From NCBI RefSeq assembly GCF_021049305.1, contig NZ_CP088081.1, positions 1,798,001 through 1,862,000 of the forward strand: a stretch of 64,000 nucleotides of DNA, in the 5' to 3' direction. The notes beneath the pieces are model-generated. The model saw nothing but the letters and a program-made list of their open reading frames with translations. It made no database searches and was not told where the DNA came from. This stretch comes from Ideonella dechloratans (lineage in GTDB: Bacteria > Pseudomonadota > Gammaproteobacteria > Burkholderiales > Burkholderiaceae_C). The position numbers and the translations under genes are program-made. Positions 31,207-39,644 of the stretch are shown here, one piece after another; the stretch's first letter is position 1, and the number at the start of each line of letters is the position of its first letter.

Positions 31207-32889
31207 TTACATGCCCGCGTAGTTCGGGCCGCCGCCGCCTTCCGGGGTGACCCAGACGATGTTCTGGGTCGGGTCCTTGATGTCGCAGGTCTTGCAGTGC
31301 ACGCAGTTCTGGGCGTTGATCACCAACTGGTCGGCACCGTCCTTGTTGACGAACTCGTAGACGCCGGCCGGGCAGTAGCGGCTTTCGGGGCCGGCGAACT
31401 TGGCCAGGTTCACCTTCACCGGCACCGAGGCGTCCTTCAGCGTCAGGTGGGCCGGCTGGTTCTCTTCATGGTTGGTGTTGCTGATGAACACCGAGGAGAG
31501 CCGGTCGAAGGTCAGCTTGCCATCGGGCTTGGGGTAGTCGATCTTGGGGCAGTCGGCCGCTGGCTTGAGGTACAGATGGTCGGCCTGCTGGCGGTGGATC
31601 GTCCAGGGCGGCACGGTGATGCCCAGCTTGGGCAGCAGCCACTGCTCGATGCCGGTCATCAGCGTGCCGATGGTGTTGCCCTTCTTGAACCACTGCTTGA
31701 AGTTCTTGGCCCGCATCAGCTCGGTGTGCAACCAGCTCTGCTCGAAGGCCACCGGGTAGTCGCCCAGCTCGTCCTGGGCGCGGCCGGCCTGCAGGGCGTT
31801 GAAGGCGGCTTCAGCGGCCAGCATGCCGGTCTTGATGGCCGCGTGGCTGCCCTTGATGCGCGAGGCGTTCAGCGTGCCGGCATCGCAGCCCACCAGGGCG
31901 CCGCCGGGGAAGACCAGCTTGGGCAGGGACAGGATGCCGCCGGCGGTGATGGCGCGTGCGCCATAGCCCAGGCGCTTGCCGCCCTCGATGTGCTTGCGGA
32001 TGGACGGGTGGGTCTTCCAGCGCTGCATCTCCTCGAAGGGCGACAGCCAGGGGTTCTTGTAGTCCAGGCCGACCACATAGCCCAGCGTGACCTTGTTGCC
32101 TTCGAGGTGGTAGAGGAAGCCGCCACCGTAGGTGTCGCTGTCCATCGGCCAGCCGGCGGTGTGCACCACCAGGCCCGGCTTGGCCTGGGCCGCCGGCACT
32201 TCCCACAGCTCCTTGATGCCGATGGCGTAGCTCTGCGGGTCGCGGCCGTGGTCCAGCTGGTACTTGGCGATCAGCTGCTTGCCCAGGTGGCCGCGGGCGC
32301 CCTCGGCGAAGATGGTGTACTTGCCCAGCAGTTCCATGCCCAGCTGGAAGTTCTCGGTGGGCTCACCGTCCTTGCCGATGCCCATGTTGCCGGTGGCCAC
32401 GCCCTTGACGCGGCCCTGCTCGTCGTAGACGACTTCGGCGGCCGAGAAGCCGGGGAAGATCTCCACGCCCAGGGCCTCGGCCTGCTCGCCCAGCCACTTG
32501 GTGACCGCGCCCAGGCTGATGACGTAGTTGCCCTGGTTGTGGAAGCACTCTGGCAGCAGGCCGTGCGGGGTCTGCTTGGCGCCGGTCTCCGACAGGAACA
32601 GCACCTCGTCCTCGGTGACGGGTTGGTTCAGCGGCGCGCCCAGTTCCTGCCAGTTCGGGAACAGCTCGGTGATGGCCTTGGGGTCCATCACGGCGCCCGA
32701 CAGGATGTGCGCGCCGGGCTCGGAACCCTTTTCCAGCACCACGACGTTGACCTCGGTGCCCTTTTCGGCGGCCAGTTGCTTCAGGCGGATCGCGGTGGAC
32801 AGCCCGGCCGGGCCACCGCCGACGATCACCACGTCGTATTCCATCGATTCGCGGGGGCCGTATTGGGCAAGAAGCTCGGCGGAAGTCAT
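31207..32889 (-). CDS. electron transfer flavoprotein-ubiquinone oxidoreductase
   Basis: ETF-QO passes electrons from fatty-acid and amino-acid dehydrogenases, via ETF, to ubiquinone at the inner membrane. The 560-residue length is normal. It has an FAD site VVIVGGGPAGLSTAIRLK (about 20-37), the segment EPGAHILSGAVMDP, GCDAGTLNASRIKGSHAAIKTG in the quinone/FAD part, and a C-terminal 4Fe-4S site with one Cys in RYCPAGVYEF and three in NCVHCKTCDIKDP. A palindromic operator-like site lies 110 bases upstream. The divergent SDR gene and this gene may share control linked to acyl-CoA oxidation. Confidence 0.96.
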   Translation of the reverse strand: MTSAELLAQYGPRESMEYDVVIVGGGPAGLSTAIRLKQLAAEKGTEVNVVVLEKGSEPGAHILSGAVMDPKAITELFPNWQELGAPLNQPVTEDEVLFLSETGAKQTPHGLLPECFHNQGNYVISLGAVTKWLGEQAEALGVEIFPGFSAAEVVYDEQGRVKGVATGNMGIGKDGEPTENFQLGMELLGKYTIFAEGARGHLGKQLIAKYQLDHGRDPQSYAIGIKELWEVPAAQAKPGLVVHTAGWPMDSDTYGGGFLYHLEGNKVTLGYVVGLDYKNPWLSPFEEMQRWKTHPSIRKHIEGGKRLGYGARAITAGGILSLPKLVFPGGALVGCDAGTLNASRIKGSHAAIKTGMLAAEAAFNALQAGRAQDELGDYPVAFEQSWLHTELMRAKNFKQWFKKGNTIGTLMTGIEQWLLPKLGITVPPWTIHRQQADHLYLKPAADCPKIDYPKPDGKLTFDRLSSVFISNTNHEENQPAHLTLKDASVPVKVNLAKFAGPESRYCPAGVYEFVNKDGADQLVINAQNCVHCKTCDIKDPTQNIVWVTPEGGGGPNYAGM

Positions 32890-32970
32890 GGTCTGTCCTT
32901 GGGTGGGATATGAATTGTTGTCAGCACCCCGGCCTTCTAGGTCGAACCCGGGGTGCTTGTCTGCGCAGGG

Positions 32971-33010
32971 ATTCTAGCGATTTGTACGTGAAAATAGCAC
33001 GAACGTTCGT
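32971..33010 (-). promoter_or_regulatory. 12-bp perfect palindrome beside ETF-QO -10 box (TetR-type operator candidate)
   Basis: The 303 bases between ETF-QO and the SDR gene hold no convincing gene. They contain a perfect palindrome ACGAACGTTCGT (32999-33010) and, on the minus strand, a TAGAAT -10 candidate (32976-32971). The palindrome covers the place of the -35 element, so a bound protein would block ETF-QO transcription. Palindromes of this kind are typical TetR-family operators; the cognate regulator is not in the window. Confidence 0.6.
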
Positions 33011-33192
33011 TTCTGAAAATACGGACAGTTCCGGGGCGTCTGTGCTGGTGCTGTCAGGGCGCTGATGACAGACAGGCGTGCTATTGTTTCCTCAGCAGAC
33101 GACACAGGTTTTCGCTGCAGACAGGGCCACCTGGGTCGCCGAAAGTCTCTCTCCATCACCAGTTCCAGCACGGGCCTGTGCCCGCTTCATCC

Positions 33193-33975
33193 ATGAGCTA
33201 CAACATTGATCTTTCGGGCCGTGTGGCCCTCGTGACCGGCGCTTCCAGCGGGCTGGGCGCGCAGTTCGCCAAGACGCTGGCGCGTTCGGGTGCTGCCGTG
33301 GTGCTGGCCGGCCGCCGCATCGACCGTCTCAAGGATCTGCGTGCCGAGATCGAGGGTTCCGGCGGCGACGCCCACGTGGTCAAGCTGGACGTGACCGATG
33401 TGGACAGCATCAAGTCGGCCGTGGCCCATGCCGAGACCGAGACCGGCACGCTGGACATCCTGGTCAACAACTCGGGCGTGAGCACCACGCAGAAGCTGAC
33501 CGAGGTCGGCCCCGACGACTACGACTACGTGATGAACACCAATGCCCGCGGCGCCTTCTTCGTCGCGCAGGAGGTGGCCAAGCGCATGATCGCCCGCTCG
33601 CGCGGTGCCGCACCGGGCACCTTCACCGGCGGTCGCATCGTCAACATCGCGTCGATGGCCGGTCTGCGGCCGCTCGGCCAGATCGGCGTCTACGCCATGA
33701 GCAAGGCGGCCGTGGTGCACATGACCAAGGTGATGGCGCTGGAATGGGGCCGCTACGGCATCAACGTCAACGCCATCTGCCCGGGCTACATCGACACCGA
33801 GATCAACCACCGCCACTGGTCCACCGATGCGGGCCAGAAGCTGATCCAGATGCTGCCGCGCAAGCGCGTGGGCCAGCCGCAGGATCTGGACGCGGTGCTG
33901 ATGATGCTCTGCGCCAACGAGAGCCACTTCATCAACGGCGCCGTGGTGCAGGCCGACGATGGATTCGGACTTTGA
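33193..33975 (+). CDS. SDR-family NAD(P)-dependent oxidoreductase
   Basis: This is a 260-residue classical short-chain dehydrogenase. It has the cofactor motif VTGASSGLGAQFA (about 14-26), the NNSGV motif, the catalytic Ser region IVNIASMAG and the catalytic YxxxK as YAMSK (Y167, K171), then NAICPGYIDTEIN. The ATG at 33193 is preferred over a GTG 15 bases upstream. The product probably reduces or oxidises a hydroxyacyl or keto substrate; the shared control region with ETF-QO hints at lipid or acyl-CoA metabolism. Its last 17 bases overlap the yceH-like gene. Confidence 0.9.
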   Translation: MSYNIDLSGRVALVTGASSGLGAQFAKTLARSGAAVVLAGRRIDRLKDLRAEIEGSGGDAHVVKLDVTDVDSIKSAVAHAETETGTLDILVNNSGVSTTQKLTEVGPDDYDYVMNTNARGAFFVAQEVAKRMIARSRGAAPGTFTGGRIVNIASMAGLRPLGQIGVYAMSKAAVVHMTKVMALEWGRYGINVNAICPGYIDTEINHRHWSTDAGQKLIQMLPRKRVGQPQDLDAVLMMLCANESHFINGAVVQADDGFGL

Positions 33976-34654
33976 GCCGCTGAGCCCCGCCCAGGCGCGG
34001 GTGCTGGGCGTGCTGGTGGAGAAGCAGCACACCGTGCCCGACAGCTACCCGCTGTCGCTCAATGCGCTGGTGGCCGGCTGCAACCAGAAGACCGCCCGCC
34101 AGCCCGTGATGGAGCTGGACGAACCCACGGCGTTGCAGGCCCTGGATGAGCTCAAGCGCCGCCATCTGGTGGTGGAGGTCAGCGGCAGCCGCGTGCTGCG
34201 CTTCGACCACAACATGGCCCGTGGCCTGAGCGTGCCCGGGCAGGCGGTGGCCCTGCTGACCATGCTGATGCTGCGCGGCCCGCAGACGGCGGCCGAACTG
34301 CGGCTGAACTGCGAGCGCCTGCATCGCTTTGCCGACATCTCCTCGGTCGAAGCCTTCCTGGACGAATTGGCCGGCAAGACGCCGCCGCGGGCGATCAAGC
34401 TCGCGCGTGCGCCCGGTGAGCGCGAGGCCCGCTGGGCCCACCTGCTGTGCGGGGAACCGGCGCAGCCGGCCGAAGGGCGTGCGCCGGCCGCGATCCCTGC
34501 GGACGGGGCTGTCCTGGACGAGTTGCGAGCCGAACTGAACCGTCAGGCGGCGGAACTGGCTGCGTTGCGGACCGAACTGGCCCAACTGCGCACCCAACTG
34601 AAGAATGAACTGGGGCTGAGCGCCCCCACCCCCGAGACTCCCGATGCGATTTGA
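33959..34654 (+). CDS. YceH family (DUF480) protein
   Basis: This is a 231-residue protein of the DUF480/YceH family, made of two winged-helix domains. The signature LSPAQARVLGVLVEKQHTVP then YPLSLNALVAGCNQKTARQP and PVMEL is nearly canonical, and RGLSVPGQAVALLTMLMLRGPQT opens the second domain. The C-terminal 45 residues form a heptad-like Leu/Glu coiled coil (DELRAELNRQAAELAALRTE), longer than I expect for the family. The start lies inside the SDR gene (17-base overlap) and the end overlaps the thioesterase gene by 11 bases, so the three are probably co-translated. The molecular role is unknown. Confidence 0.9.
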   Translation: MDSDFEPLSPAQARVLGVLVEKQHTVPDSYPLSLNALVAGCNQKTARQPVMELDEPTALQALDELKRRHLVVEVSGSRVLRFDHNMARGLSVPGQAVALLTMLMLRGPQTAAELRLNCERLHRFADISSVEAFLDELAGKTPPRAIKLARAPGEREARWAHLLCGEPAQPAEGRAPAAIPADGAVLDELRAELNRQAAELAALRTELAQLRTQLKNELGLSAPTPETPDAI

Positions 34655-35075
34655 ACTGCCCGCCGAGAAGACCTTGGTCTTCGACATGGTGCTGCCCATG
34701 CGCTGGGGCGACATGGACGCCTACGGCCACATCAACAACACCGTCTACTTCCGCTACTTCGAGAGCCTGCGGGTGGACTGGCTGCTGAGCCAGGGGCGCC
34801 CCCTGCAGGATGGCGGCATGGGGCCCGTGGTGGTCAACGCCTTCTGCAGCTACCTGCGCCAGGTGACCTATCCGGGCGAACTGCGGGCGCGGCTTTACGT
34901 GGGCCAGCAGGGCCGCAGCAGCATGGAGACCTTCTTCACGCTGGAGCGCACTGACGAGCCGGGTGTGACCTGCGCCGAAGGGGGCGCGACCATGGTGTGG
35001 ATGGACTTCGCGACCGGCCGCTCCGCCCCGATGCCGGACTGGCTGCGCCAGGCGGCCTGTCCCGCGGCGGACTGA
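34644..35075 (+). CDS. acyl-CoA thioesterase, hotdog (4HBT) family
   Basis: This 143-residue hotdog-fold thioesterase resembles YbgC/FadM-type enzymes. The active-site signature is RWGDMDAYGHINNTVYFRYF, with the catalytic Asp in GDMDAYGHINN. It should hydrolyse acyl-CoA thioesters in the cytoplasm. It overlaps the yceH-like gene by 11 bases and is the last gene of the SDR-yceH-thioesterase set, which converges with the PAS-LuxR regulator. The SDR and ETF-QO genes nearby point to acyl-CoA metabolism. Confidence 0.9.
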   Translation: MRFELPAEKTLVFDMVLPMRWGDMDAYGHINNTVYFRYFESLRVDWLLSQGRPLQDGGMGPVVVNAFCSYLRQVTYPGELRARLYVGQQGRSSMETFFTLERTDEPGVTCAEGGATMVWMDFATGRSAPMPDWLRQAACPAAD

Positions 35076-35112
35076 CCCATCCGCGGATGGCCCGCCACGC
35101 CAGTGGCGTGGC

Positions 35113-35664
35113 TCAGCTTTCGCCGGCCAGCAGCCGGTGCACCAGCTCGGCGGTGGTACCGGCGTTCATCTTGCGCATCAGCCGGGCGCGGTACACATCC
35201 ACCGTGCGCGGGCTGATGTCGAGCTTGCGGCCGATCTCCTTGCTGGTCAGGCCGTCCACCAGCAGCGCGGCGATCTCCCGCTCGCGGCCGGTGAAGTCCA
35301 CCTTCAGCACCCGGCGGGCCGACAGATCCTGGAAGCTCCAGACGCCCGCGGCGTGCGGATCCTCCGGGTCCAGCGCGCGGCCGGCCACATGGCACCAGAA
35401 CAGCTCGCCGTTGGCCCGGCGCATCACCCGGTCGTCGGCGTAGCGGCCCTGTTCGTCCAGCGCGGCCAGGATGCGGTCGCCGGTGCGCTCGAACTCGGCG
35501 GCGCTGGGGTAGAGCACTTCGAAGGACTGGCCGATCAGCTGCTCGCGCTCGGCTTCGAAGATGGTCAGCAATTGCCGGTTGCAGTCGACGATCAGGCGGT
35601 TGCGCGACATGACCATCCCGATCGGGGCCATCTCGAAGGCGGTTCGGTAATCCAGTTCCAGCAT
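35113..35664 (-). CDS. PAS domain / LuxR-type HTH regulator
   Basis: This is a 183-residue transcription regulator: an N-terminal PAS sensor domain (about 5-115, beginning AFEMAPIGMVMSRNRLIVDCN) joined to a C-terminal LuxR/GerE helix-turn-helix (TGREREIAALLVDGLTSKEI, then GRKLDISPRTVDVYRARLMR). There is no receiver domain, so it probably senses a ligand directly. It is divergent from scoA, and the 109-base shared region contains a 7-bp inverted repeat, so it most likely controls the CoA-transferase genes. The last residues LLAGES end just before the convergent thioesterase gene. Confidence 0.9.
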   Translation of the reverse strand: MLELDYRTAFEMAPIGMVMSRNRLIVDCNRQLLTIFEAEREQLIGQSFEVLYPSAAEFERTGDRILAALDEQGRYADDRVMRRANGELFWCHVAGRALDPEDPHAAGVWSFQDLSARRVLKVDFTGREREIAALLVDGLTSKEIGRKLDISPRTVDVYRARLMRKMNAGTTAELVHRLLAGES

Positions 35665-35703
35665 GGCGGCGAAGCTTAGCTGGTTCGGCCTTACTGAATT
35701 TTG

Positions 35704-35728
35704 CGTAACGACTACTTAATGCGTTACG
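35704..35728 (+). promoter_or_regulatory. inverted repeat CGTAACG-N11-CGTTACG, candidate operator for scoAB
   Basis: CGTAACG (35704-35710) and CGTTACG (35722-35728) are exact reverse complements spaced by 11 bases, in the 109-base region between the PAS-LuxR gene and scoA. The right arm continues into TACGTAGTACG. The site ends about 46 bases before the scoA ATG, so it would sit around -35 of a promoter there, the position of a LuxR-type activator. Confidence 0.6.
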
Positions 35729-35773
35729 TAGTACGCTGAGGGCATCCCCTGAAACCCGCCTGGAGGCGACCCG

Positions 35774-36472
35774 ATGAACAAGATCTACCCGAGCGCGGCG
35801 GCTGCGCTCGACGGCATCATCCACGACGGCCAACTGCTGGCGGTGGGTGGTTTTGGCCTGTGCGGCATTCCCGAGGCGCTGATCGACGCGCTGCAGGCCA
35901 CCGGCAAGAAGGACTTCACCGTGGTGTCCAACAACGCCGGGGTCGATGGCTTCGGCCTGGGCAAGCTGCTGGCCACCCGGCAGATCAAGAAGATGATCTC
36001 CAGCTATGTGGGCGAGAACAAGGAGTTCGAGCGCCAGTACCTGAGCGGCGAGCTTGAGCTGGAATTCACCCCGCAGGGCACCCTGGCCGAGCGCCTGCGC
36101 GCCGGTGGCGCCGGCATCCCGGCCTTCTTCACCCGCACCGGCGTGGGCACCATCGTGGCCGACGGCAAGCCCACGCAGGAGTTCGACGGCAAGACCTACG
36201 TGATGGAGCGCGGCATCGTGCCCGAGGTCTCACTCGTCAAGGCCTACATGGCCGACACCAGCGGCAACCTGCGCTTCCGCCGCACCGCGCGCAACTTCAA
36301 CCCCAACGTGGCCATGGCCGGCAAGATCACCGTGGTGGAGGTGGAGAAGATCGTCGAGAAGGGCGCCATCGACCCGGACGACGTGCACCTGCCGGGCATC
36401 TTCGTGCACCGCATCGTGCTGAACGCCACCCCCGAGAAGCGCATCGAGCAGCGCACCACCCGCAAGGCCTGA
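35774..36472 (+). CDS. scoA: 3-oxoacid CoA-transferase subunit A
   Basis: This is the alpha subunit (232 residues) of a class I succinyl-CoA:3-ketoacid CoA-transferase, which activates acetoacetate using succinyl-CoA. Landmarks are [20 protein letters not shown] (about 18-37), [16 protein letters not shown], the [20 protein letters not shown] core, and [27 protein letters not shown] Shine-Dalgarno lies 7 bases before the ATG. ScoB follows after 19 bases. A transferase for other oxoacids (PcaI-like) is a weaker alternative; the neighbouring PAS-LuxR gene and lack of pca genes favour ScoA. Confidence 0.92.
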   Translation: MNKIYPSAAAALDGIIHDGQLLAVGGFGLCGIPEALIDALQATGKKDFTVVSNNAGVDGFGLGKLLATRQIKKMISSYVGENKEFERQYLSGELELEFTPQGTLAERLRAGGAGIPAFFTRTGVGTIVADGKPTQEFDGKTYVMERGIVPEVSLVKAYMADTSGNLRFRRTARNFNPNVAMAGKITVVEVEKIVEKGAIDPDDVHLPGIFVHRIVLNATPEKRIEQRTTRKA

Positions 36473-36491
36473 GCCGCAAAGGAGAACGAAC

Positions 36492-37130
36492 ATGGCATGG
36501 ACCCGTGACGAGATGGCGGCCCGCGCGGCCAAGGAGCTGCAGGACGGCTTCTACGTGAACCTGGGCATCGGCCTGCCCACGCTGGTGGCCAACCACGTGC
36601 CCGCGGGCATGGAGGTGTGGCTGCAGAGCGAGAACGGCCTGCTGGGCATCGGCCCCTTCCCGACGGAAGAGGAGGTGGATGCCGACATGATCAACGCCGG
36701 CAAACAGACGGTGACCACGCTGCCCGGCTCGTCCATCTTCAGCAGCGCCGACAGCTTCGGCATGATCCGCGGCGGCAAGATCAACCTGGCCATCCTGGGG
36801 GCGATGCAGGTCAGCGAGAAGGGCGACCTGGCCAACTGGATGATCCCGGGCAAGATGGTCAAGGGCATGGGCGGCGCGATGGACCTGGTGGCCGGCGTGA
36901 AGAACGTCGTGGTGCTGATGGAGCACGTGGCCACCAAGAAGGACGGCACGACCGACCTGAAGATCCTGCCCGCCTGCACGCTGCCGCTGACCGGCCTGGG
37001 CGTGGTCGACCGCATCATCACCGACCTGTGCGTGCTGGACGTGACCCCGCACGGCCTGAAGGTGGTGGAACTGGCGCCGGGCGTGACGTTCGAGGAAGTG
37101 CAGGCCAAGACGGGCGTGCCGGTGCACTGA
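36492..37130 (+). CDS. scoB: 3-oxoacid CoA-transferase subunit B
   Basis: This is the beta subunit (212 residues) of the CoA-transferase. The catalytic glutamate that forms the glutamyl-CoA thioester lies in [12 protein letters not shown]. Other family segments are [38 protein letters not shown] and [26 protein letters not shown] Shine-Dalgarno precedes the ATG. The gene is followed by a clear rho-independent terminator 23 bases after its stop, ending the unit. Confidence 0.94.
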   Translation: MAWTRDEMAARAAKELQDGFYVNLGIGLPTLVANHVPAGMEVWLQSENGLLGIGPFPTEEEVDADMINAGKQTVTTLPGSSIFSSADSFGMIRGGKINLAILGAMQVSEKGDLANWMIPGKMVKGMGGAMDLVAGVKNVVVLMEHVATKKDGTTDLKILPACTLPLTGLGVVDRIITDLCVLDVTPHGLKVVELAPGVTFEEVQAKTGVPVH

Positions 37131-37152
37131 CAGGACGCCGGGATCTCTCCTC

Positions 37153-37174
37153 AAGGGCCGCAAGGCCCTTTTTT
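37153..37174 (+). terminator. rho-independent terminator after scoB
   Basis: AAGGGCC and GGCCCTT form a perfect 7-bp stem around a GCAA tetraloop, followed immediately by a run of T (37169-37174). It is the best terminator in the window. Confidence 0.9.
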
Positions 37175-37192
37175 CATGTGCGCCCGAGGGGT

Positions 37193-37221
37193 CTTGACGC
37201 CGGGCAAGGCGTCCCTACATA
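37193..37221 (+). promoter_or_regulatory. promoter of the Hsp20 gene, sigma-32-like
   Basis: CTTGACG (from 37193) and CCCTACATA (37213-37221) fit both a sigma-70 promoter (TTGACG, 16-base spacer, TACATA) and the heat-shock sigma-32 pattern (CTTGAAA, 13-base spacer, CCCCATnT). It lies about 83 bases upstream of the Hsp20 start, downstream of the scoB terminator. Confidence 0.6.
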
Positions 37222-37303
37222 GGATTCATCACGATGCTGGCGTGCCGCTGCTGTGCTGGCAGGGCACCCCGTTCGGAATCGACAGTTTTGAAAGGAGATG
37301 CAC

Positions 37304-37741
37304 ATGGCCAATCTGCCCAACCTGCCTGTGAGCCGTACCAGCCTGTTCGATGAGTTCTTCCGCGACATGGCTCCGGGCTTCTTCGTCCGTCCGCTGCATG
37401 GCGATCCGCTGCCGCAGCAGATCAAGGTGGACGTCAAGGAGGACGCCGAGAACTTCGTGGTCCACGCCGAACTGCCGGGCGTGGCCAAGGAGGACATCCA
37501 CGTGACCATCGACGGCCCCGTGGTGGCGCTGAGCGCCGAGGTCAAGCAACTCGACGAGCAGAAGCGCGACGAGCGCGTGCTGCGCAGCGAGCGCTATTTC
37601 GGGTCTGTCTCCCGCAGCTTCCAACTGCCGGTGGACATTGACGAGGCGCGGGCCAGCGCGAAGTACGATGCGGGCGTGCTCACCCTGACGCTGCCCAAGA
37701 AGGCTGCCACGCAGGGTGTGCGCAAGCTGCAGATCGACTGA
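37304..37741 (+). CDS. Hsp20/alpha-crystallin small heat-shock protein
   Basis: This is a 145-residue small heat-shock protein that holds unfolding proteins in an ATP-independent way. The alpha-crystallin domain runs from about residue 38 (QIKVDVKEDAENFVVHAELP) to the C-terminal YDAGVLTLTLPKK, which contains the A-x-x-x-n-GvL motif. The IxI/V-type C-terminal anchor is weak (KLQID). An AGGAG Shine-Dalgarno 6 bases before the ATG at 37304 decides the start over an ATG six bases earlier. The upstream promoter has a heat-shock-like form. Confidence 0.94.
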   Translation: MANLPNLPVSRTSLFDEFFRDMAPGFFVRPLHGDPLPQQIKVDVKEDAENFVVHAELPGVAKEDIHVTIDGPVVALSAEVKQLDEQKRDERVLRSERYFGSVSRSFQLPVDIDEARASAKYDAGVLTLTLPKKAATQGVRKLQID

Positions 37742-37777
37742 GCATGACCACACCGGGCCGATGGAGCGTCGGCCCCG

Positions 37778-37805
37778 GACAGCGCGGGCTTCGGCCCGCG
37801 CTGTC
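37778..37805 (+). terminator. 12-bp stem with TTCG tetraloop after the Hsp20 gene
   Basis: A perfect 12-bp inverted repeat (37778-37789 and 37794-37805) closes on a very stable TTCG tetraloop, 37 bases after the Hsp20 stop and before the protease gene. Only a short mixed T tract (GTCTTGTCC) follows, so it may end transcription or simply protect the mRNA 3' end. Confidence 0.6.
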
Positions 37806-37851
37806 GTCTTGTCCGTGAGCTGAACGCACTCCGCACGACGCCTCCCGCACC

Positions 37852-38943
37852 ATGCGCCTTGTCCAGATCCAGACACTGCTTCTTCTGCTGACACTTTCGC
37901 TGGCCGGCCTGGCCGACCCGGCCCAGGCCCGGCCGGCGGCCGCACCTCGCGTCGTGGCTCCCCGCGGTGCCCTGGACGCGGAAGAGCAGAACAACATTGC
38001 CGTCTTCAAGAACGTGTCGCCCTCGGTGGTCAACATCACCGCGATGGGGTTGGAGCGGGACTTCCTCTCGCTGAACGTGCAGCAGGTGCCTCAGGGCACC
38101 GGCACCGGCTTCGTCTGGGATGCGCAGGGCCACATCGTCACCAACTTTCACGTCATCCAGGATGCCAATGCCGCCCGGGTGACCCTGGCCGACCAGTCCA
38201 GCTACAAGGCCGAGTTGGTGGGCGCCTTTCCGGACCGCGATCTGGCCGTGCTGCGCATCCAGGCTCCCGAGGCCAAGCTCAAGCCCGTGCCCCTGGGCAC
38301 CAGCCGCGATCTGCAGGTCGGGCAGAAGGTCTATGCCATCGGCAACCCCTTCGGCCTGGACCAGTCGCTGACCACCGGCATCATCAGCGCGCTGGGCCGC
38401 GAGATCGAGTCGGTCACCCGTCGTCCGATCAAGGGCGCCATCCAGACCGATGCGGCCATCAACCCGGGCAACTCCGGCGGGCCGCTGCTCGATTCCGCAG
38501 GCCGGCTCATCGGCGTGAACACCGCCATCTACAGCCCCTCGGGGGCCAGCGCGGGCATCGGCTTCGCCATCCCGGTGGACGAGGTCAACCGCATCGTGCC
38601 GCGCCTGATCCGCGACGGTCGCATGGTGCGGCCGGCCTTGGGCGTGAGCACCGCGCCGCCGGAGTGGAACCGCGCCCTGGGCCTGCCCAAGGGCGTGGCG
38701 ATCGTCCGGGTGCAGCGCCAGGGCCCGGCCGCGAAGGCCGGCTTCAAGTCCTTCAGCCGGGGGGAGGGCGGGGTGGTTCCTGGCGATGTCATCACCGCCA
38801 TCAACGGCGAGCCGGTGGCCACGCTGGACGACATGCTCACCGCGCTGGAAAAGCTCCAGCCCGGTGACAGCTGCACCGTCACGCTCTGGCGCGCCGGTCA
38901 GACACGCCAGCAGCGGGTGACCCTGGCCGCCTCGGAGGACTGA
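37852..38943 (+). CDS. HtrA/DegP-like S1C serine protease with one PDZ domain
   Basis: This is a 363-residue exported trypsin-like protease for periplasmic quality control. A signal peptide ends at the AQA region near residue 26. The protease domain has the full triad: His in TNFHVIQ (H100), Asp in DRDLAVL (D130) and Ser in NPGNSGGPLL (S208). A single PDZ domain follows (about 260-355), beginning RPALGVSTAPP and containing VVPGDVITAINGEPV. The single PDZ and size resemble DegS-like or short HtrA members rather than DegP with two. The Hsp20 gene upstream suggests a shared protein-stress role. Confidence 0.93.
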   Translation: MRLVQIQTLLLLLTLSLAGLADPAQARPAAAPRVVAPRGALDAEEQNNIAVFKNVSPSVVNITAMGLERDFLSLNVQQVPQGTGTGFVWDAQGHIVTNFHVIQDANAARVTLADQSSYKAELVGAFPDRDLAVLRIQAPEAKLKPVPLGTSRDLQVGQKVYAIGNPFGLDQSLTTGIISALGREIESVTRRPIKGAIQTDAAINPGNSGGPLLDSAGRLIGVNTAIYSPSGASAGIGFAIPVDEVNRIVPRLIRDGRMVRPALGVSTAPPEWNRALGLPKGVAIVRVQRQGPAAKAGFKSFSRGEGGVVPGDVITAINGEPVATLDDMLTALEKLQPGDSCTVTLWRAGQTRQQRVTLAASED

Positions 38944-38977
38944 GGCGGCCCTGCCCGGCCGCGGGCGGGCGCCGGGG

Positions 38978-39415
38978 TCAGGCGGCCAGGAACAGGTGGC
39001 TGATCGGCTGCACGGAAGCCCGTGCCATCTGCGCACCTTCCACGGCCTTGAGGCGCACCACCTGCTGGTGCAGCGTGGCATCCACCCCGCGCGGCAGGTT
39101 CAGCCCGTCGTGGGTGCAACGGATGGTGTCGGGCTCCACGCCCAGGGCCACCAGGCGCTCGGTCAGGTGGGCCAGCGCTTCGGACCGGGTTTCGTGGCAG
39201 TCCTGGGCACAGGAGCCCAGCACCAGGTAGTGGCGGCGGTCGGTACGCAGGGTGTCCTCCAGCCAATGGCGCAGTTCGTCCAGTTCGGCCAGGGTGAGTT
39301 CGTCCGGATCTTGAGGCAGGCGCAGCACGAACTCGTCGTCCAGGCGGATCGGGAGGGCCATGGCGTCGGCAGCGTGGCGCAGCGGGGTGCTTTGCGGGGC
39401 GGCGTTTCTGGTCAT
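38978..39415 (-). CDS. hypothetical protein, 145 residues
   Basis: This 145-residue soluble protein has no recognised domain. The sequence contains PQDPDELTLAELDELRHWLE, HYLVLGSCAQDCHETRSEAL and a Cys pair in SCAQDC. An AGGAGA Shine-Dalgarno on the minus strand supports the ATG complementary to 39413-39415, although the frame stays open for 50 more residues upstream. It is convergent with the HtrA-like gene. Its upstream 229-base region, toward the LapA-like gene on the same strand, shows no convincing gene. Confidence 0.7.
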   Translation of the reverse strand: MTRNAAPQSTPLRHAADAMALPIRLDDEFVLRLPQDPDELTLAELDELRHWLEDTLRTDRRHYLVLGSCAQDCHETRSEALAHLTERLVALGVEPDTIRCTHDGLNLPRGVDATLHQQVVRLKAVEGAQMARASVQPISHLFLAA

Positions 39416-39644
39416 CGTGCAGTCTCCTGGGGTCGGCTGTAGAGGAAGAGGAACGAGACTCCATTCTAGATTTGGACAAATGCGAGTGCCCGTCGCAGCG
39501 CGCCTGGGCCCGTCACGAGGGAGGAGAAGGGGCGAGGGTGGCAGCGCAGCCAGAGCCGTGCGCACGCCCGAGGCCGGGTGTGCCAGAGGAATACCGCGTG
39601 GTGAAACGCCATCCCAAGGCCCCTGCCGCGGCGCAGGCGCGAAT

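Noticed and set aside
32974..33171. 65-codon minus-strand ORF upstream of ETF-QO
   Set aside because: Overlaps the palindrome and promoter region, lacks a ribosome site and has no family features.
39416..39644. Possible small gene in the 229-base gap
   Set aside because: Frames read here are Arg/Pro-rich without Shine-Dalgarno or conserved features.
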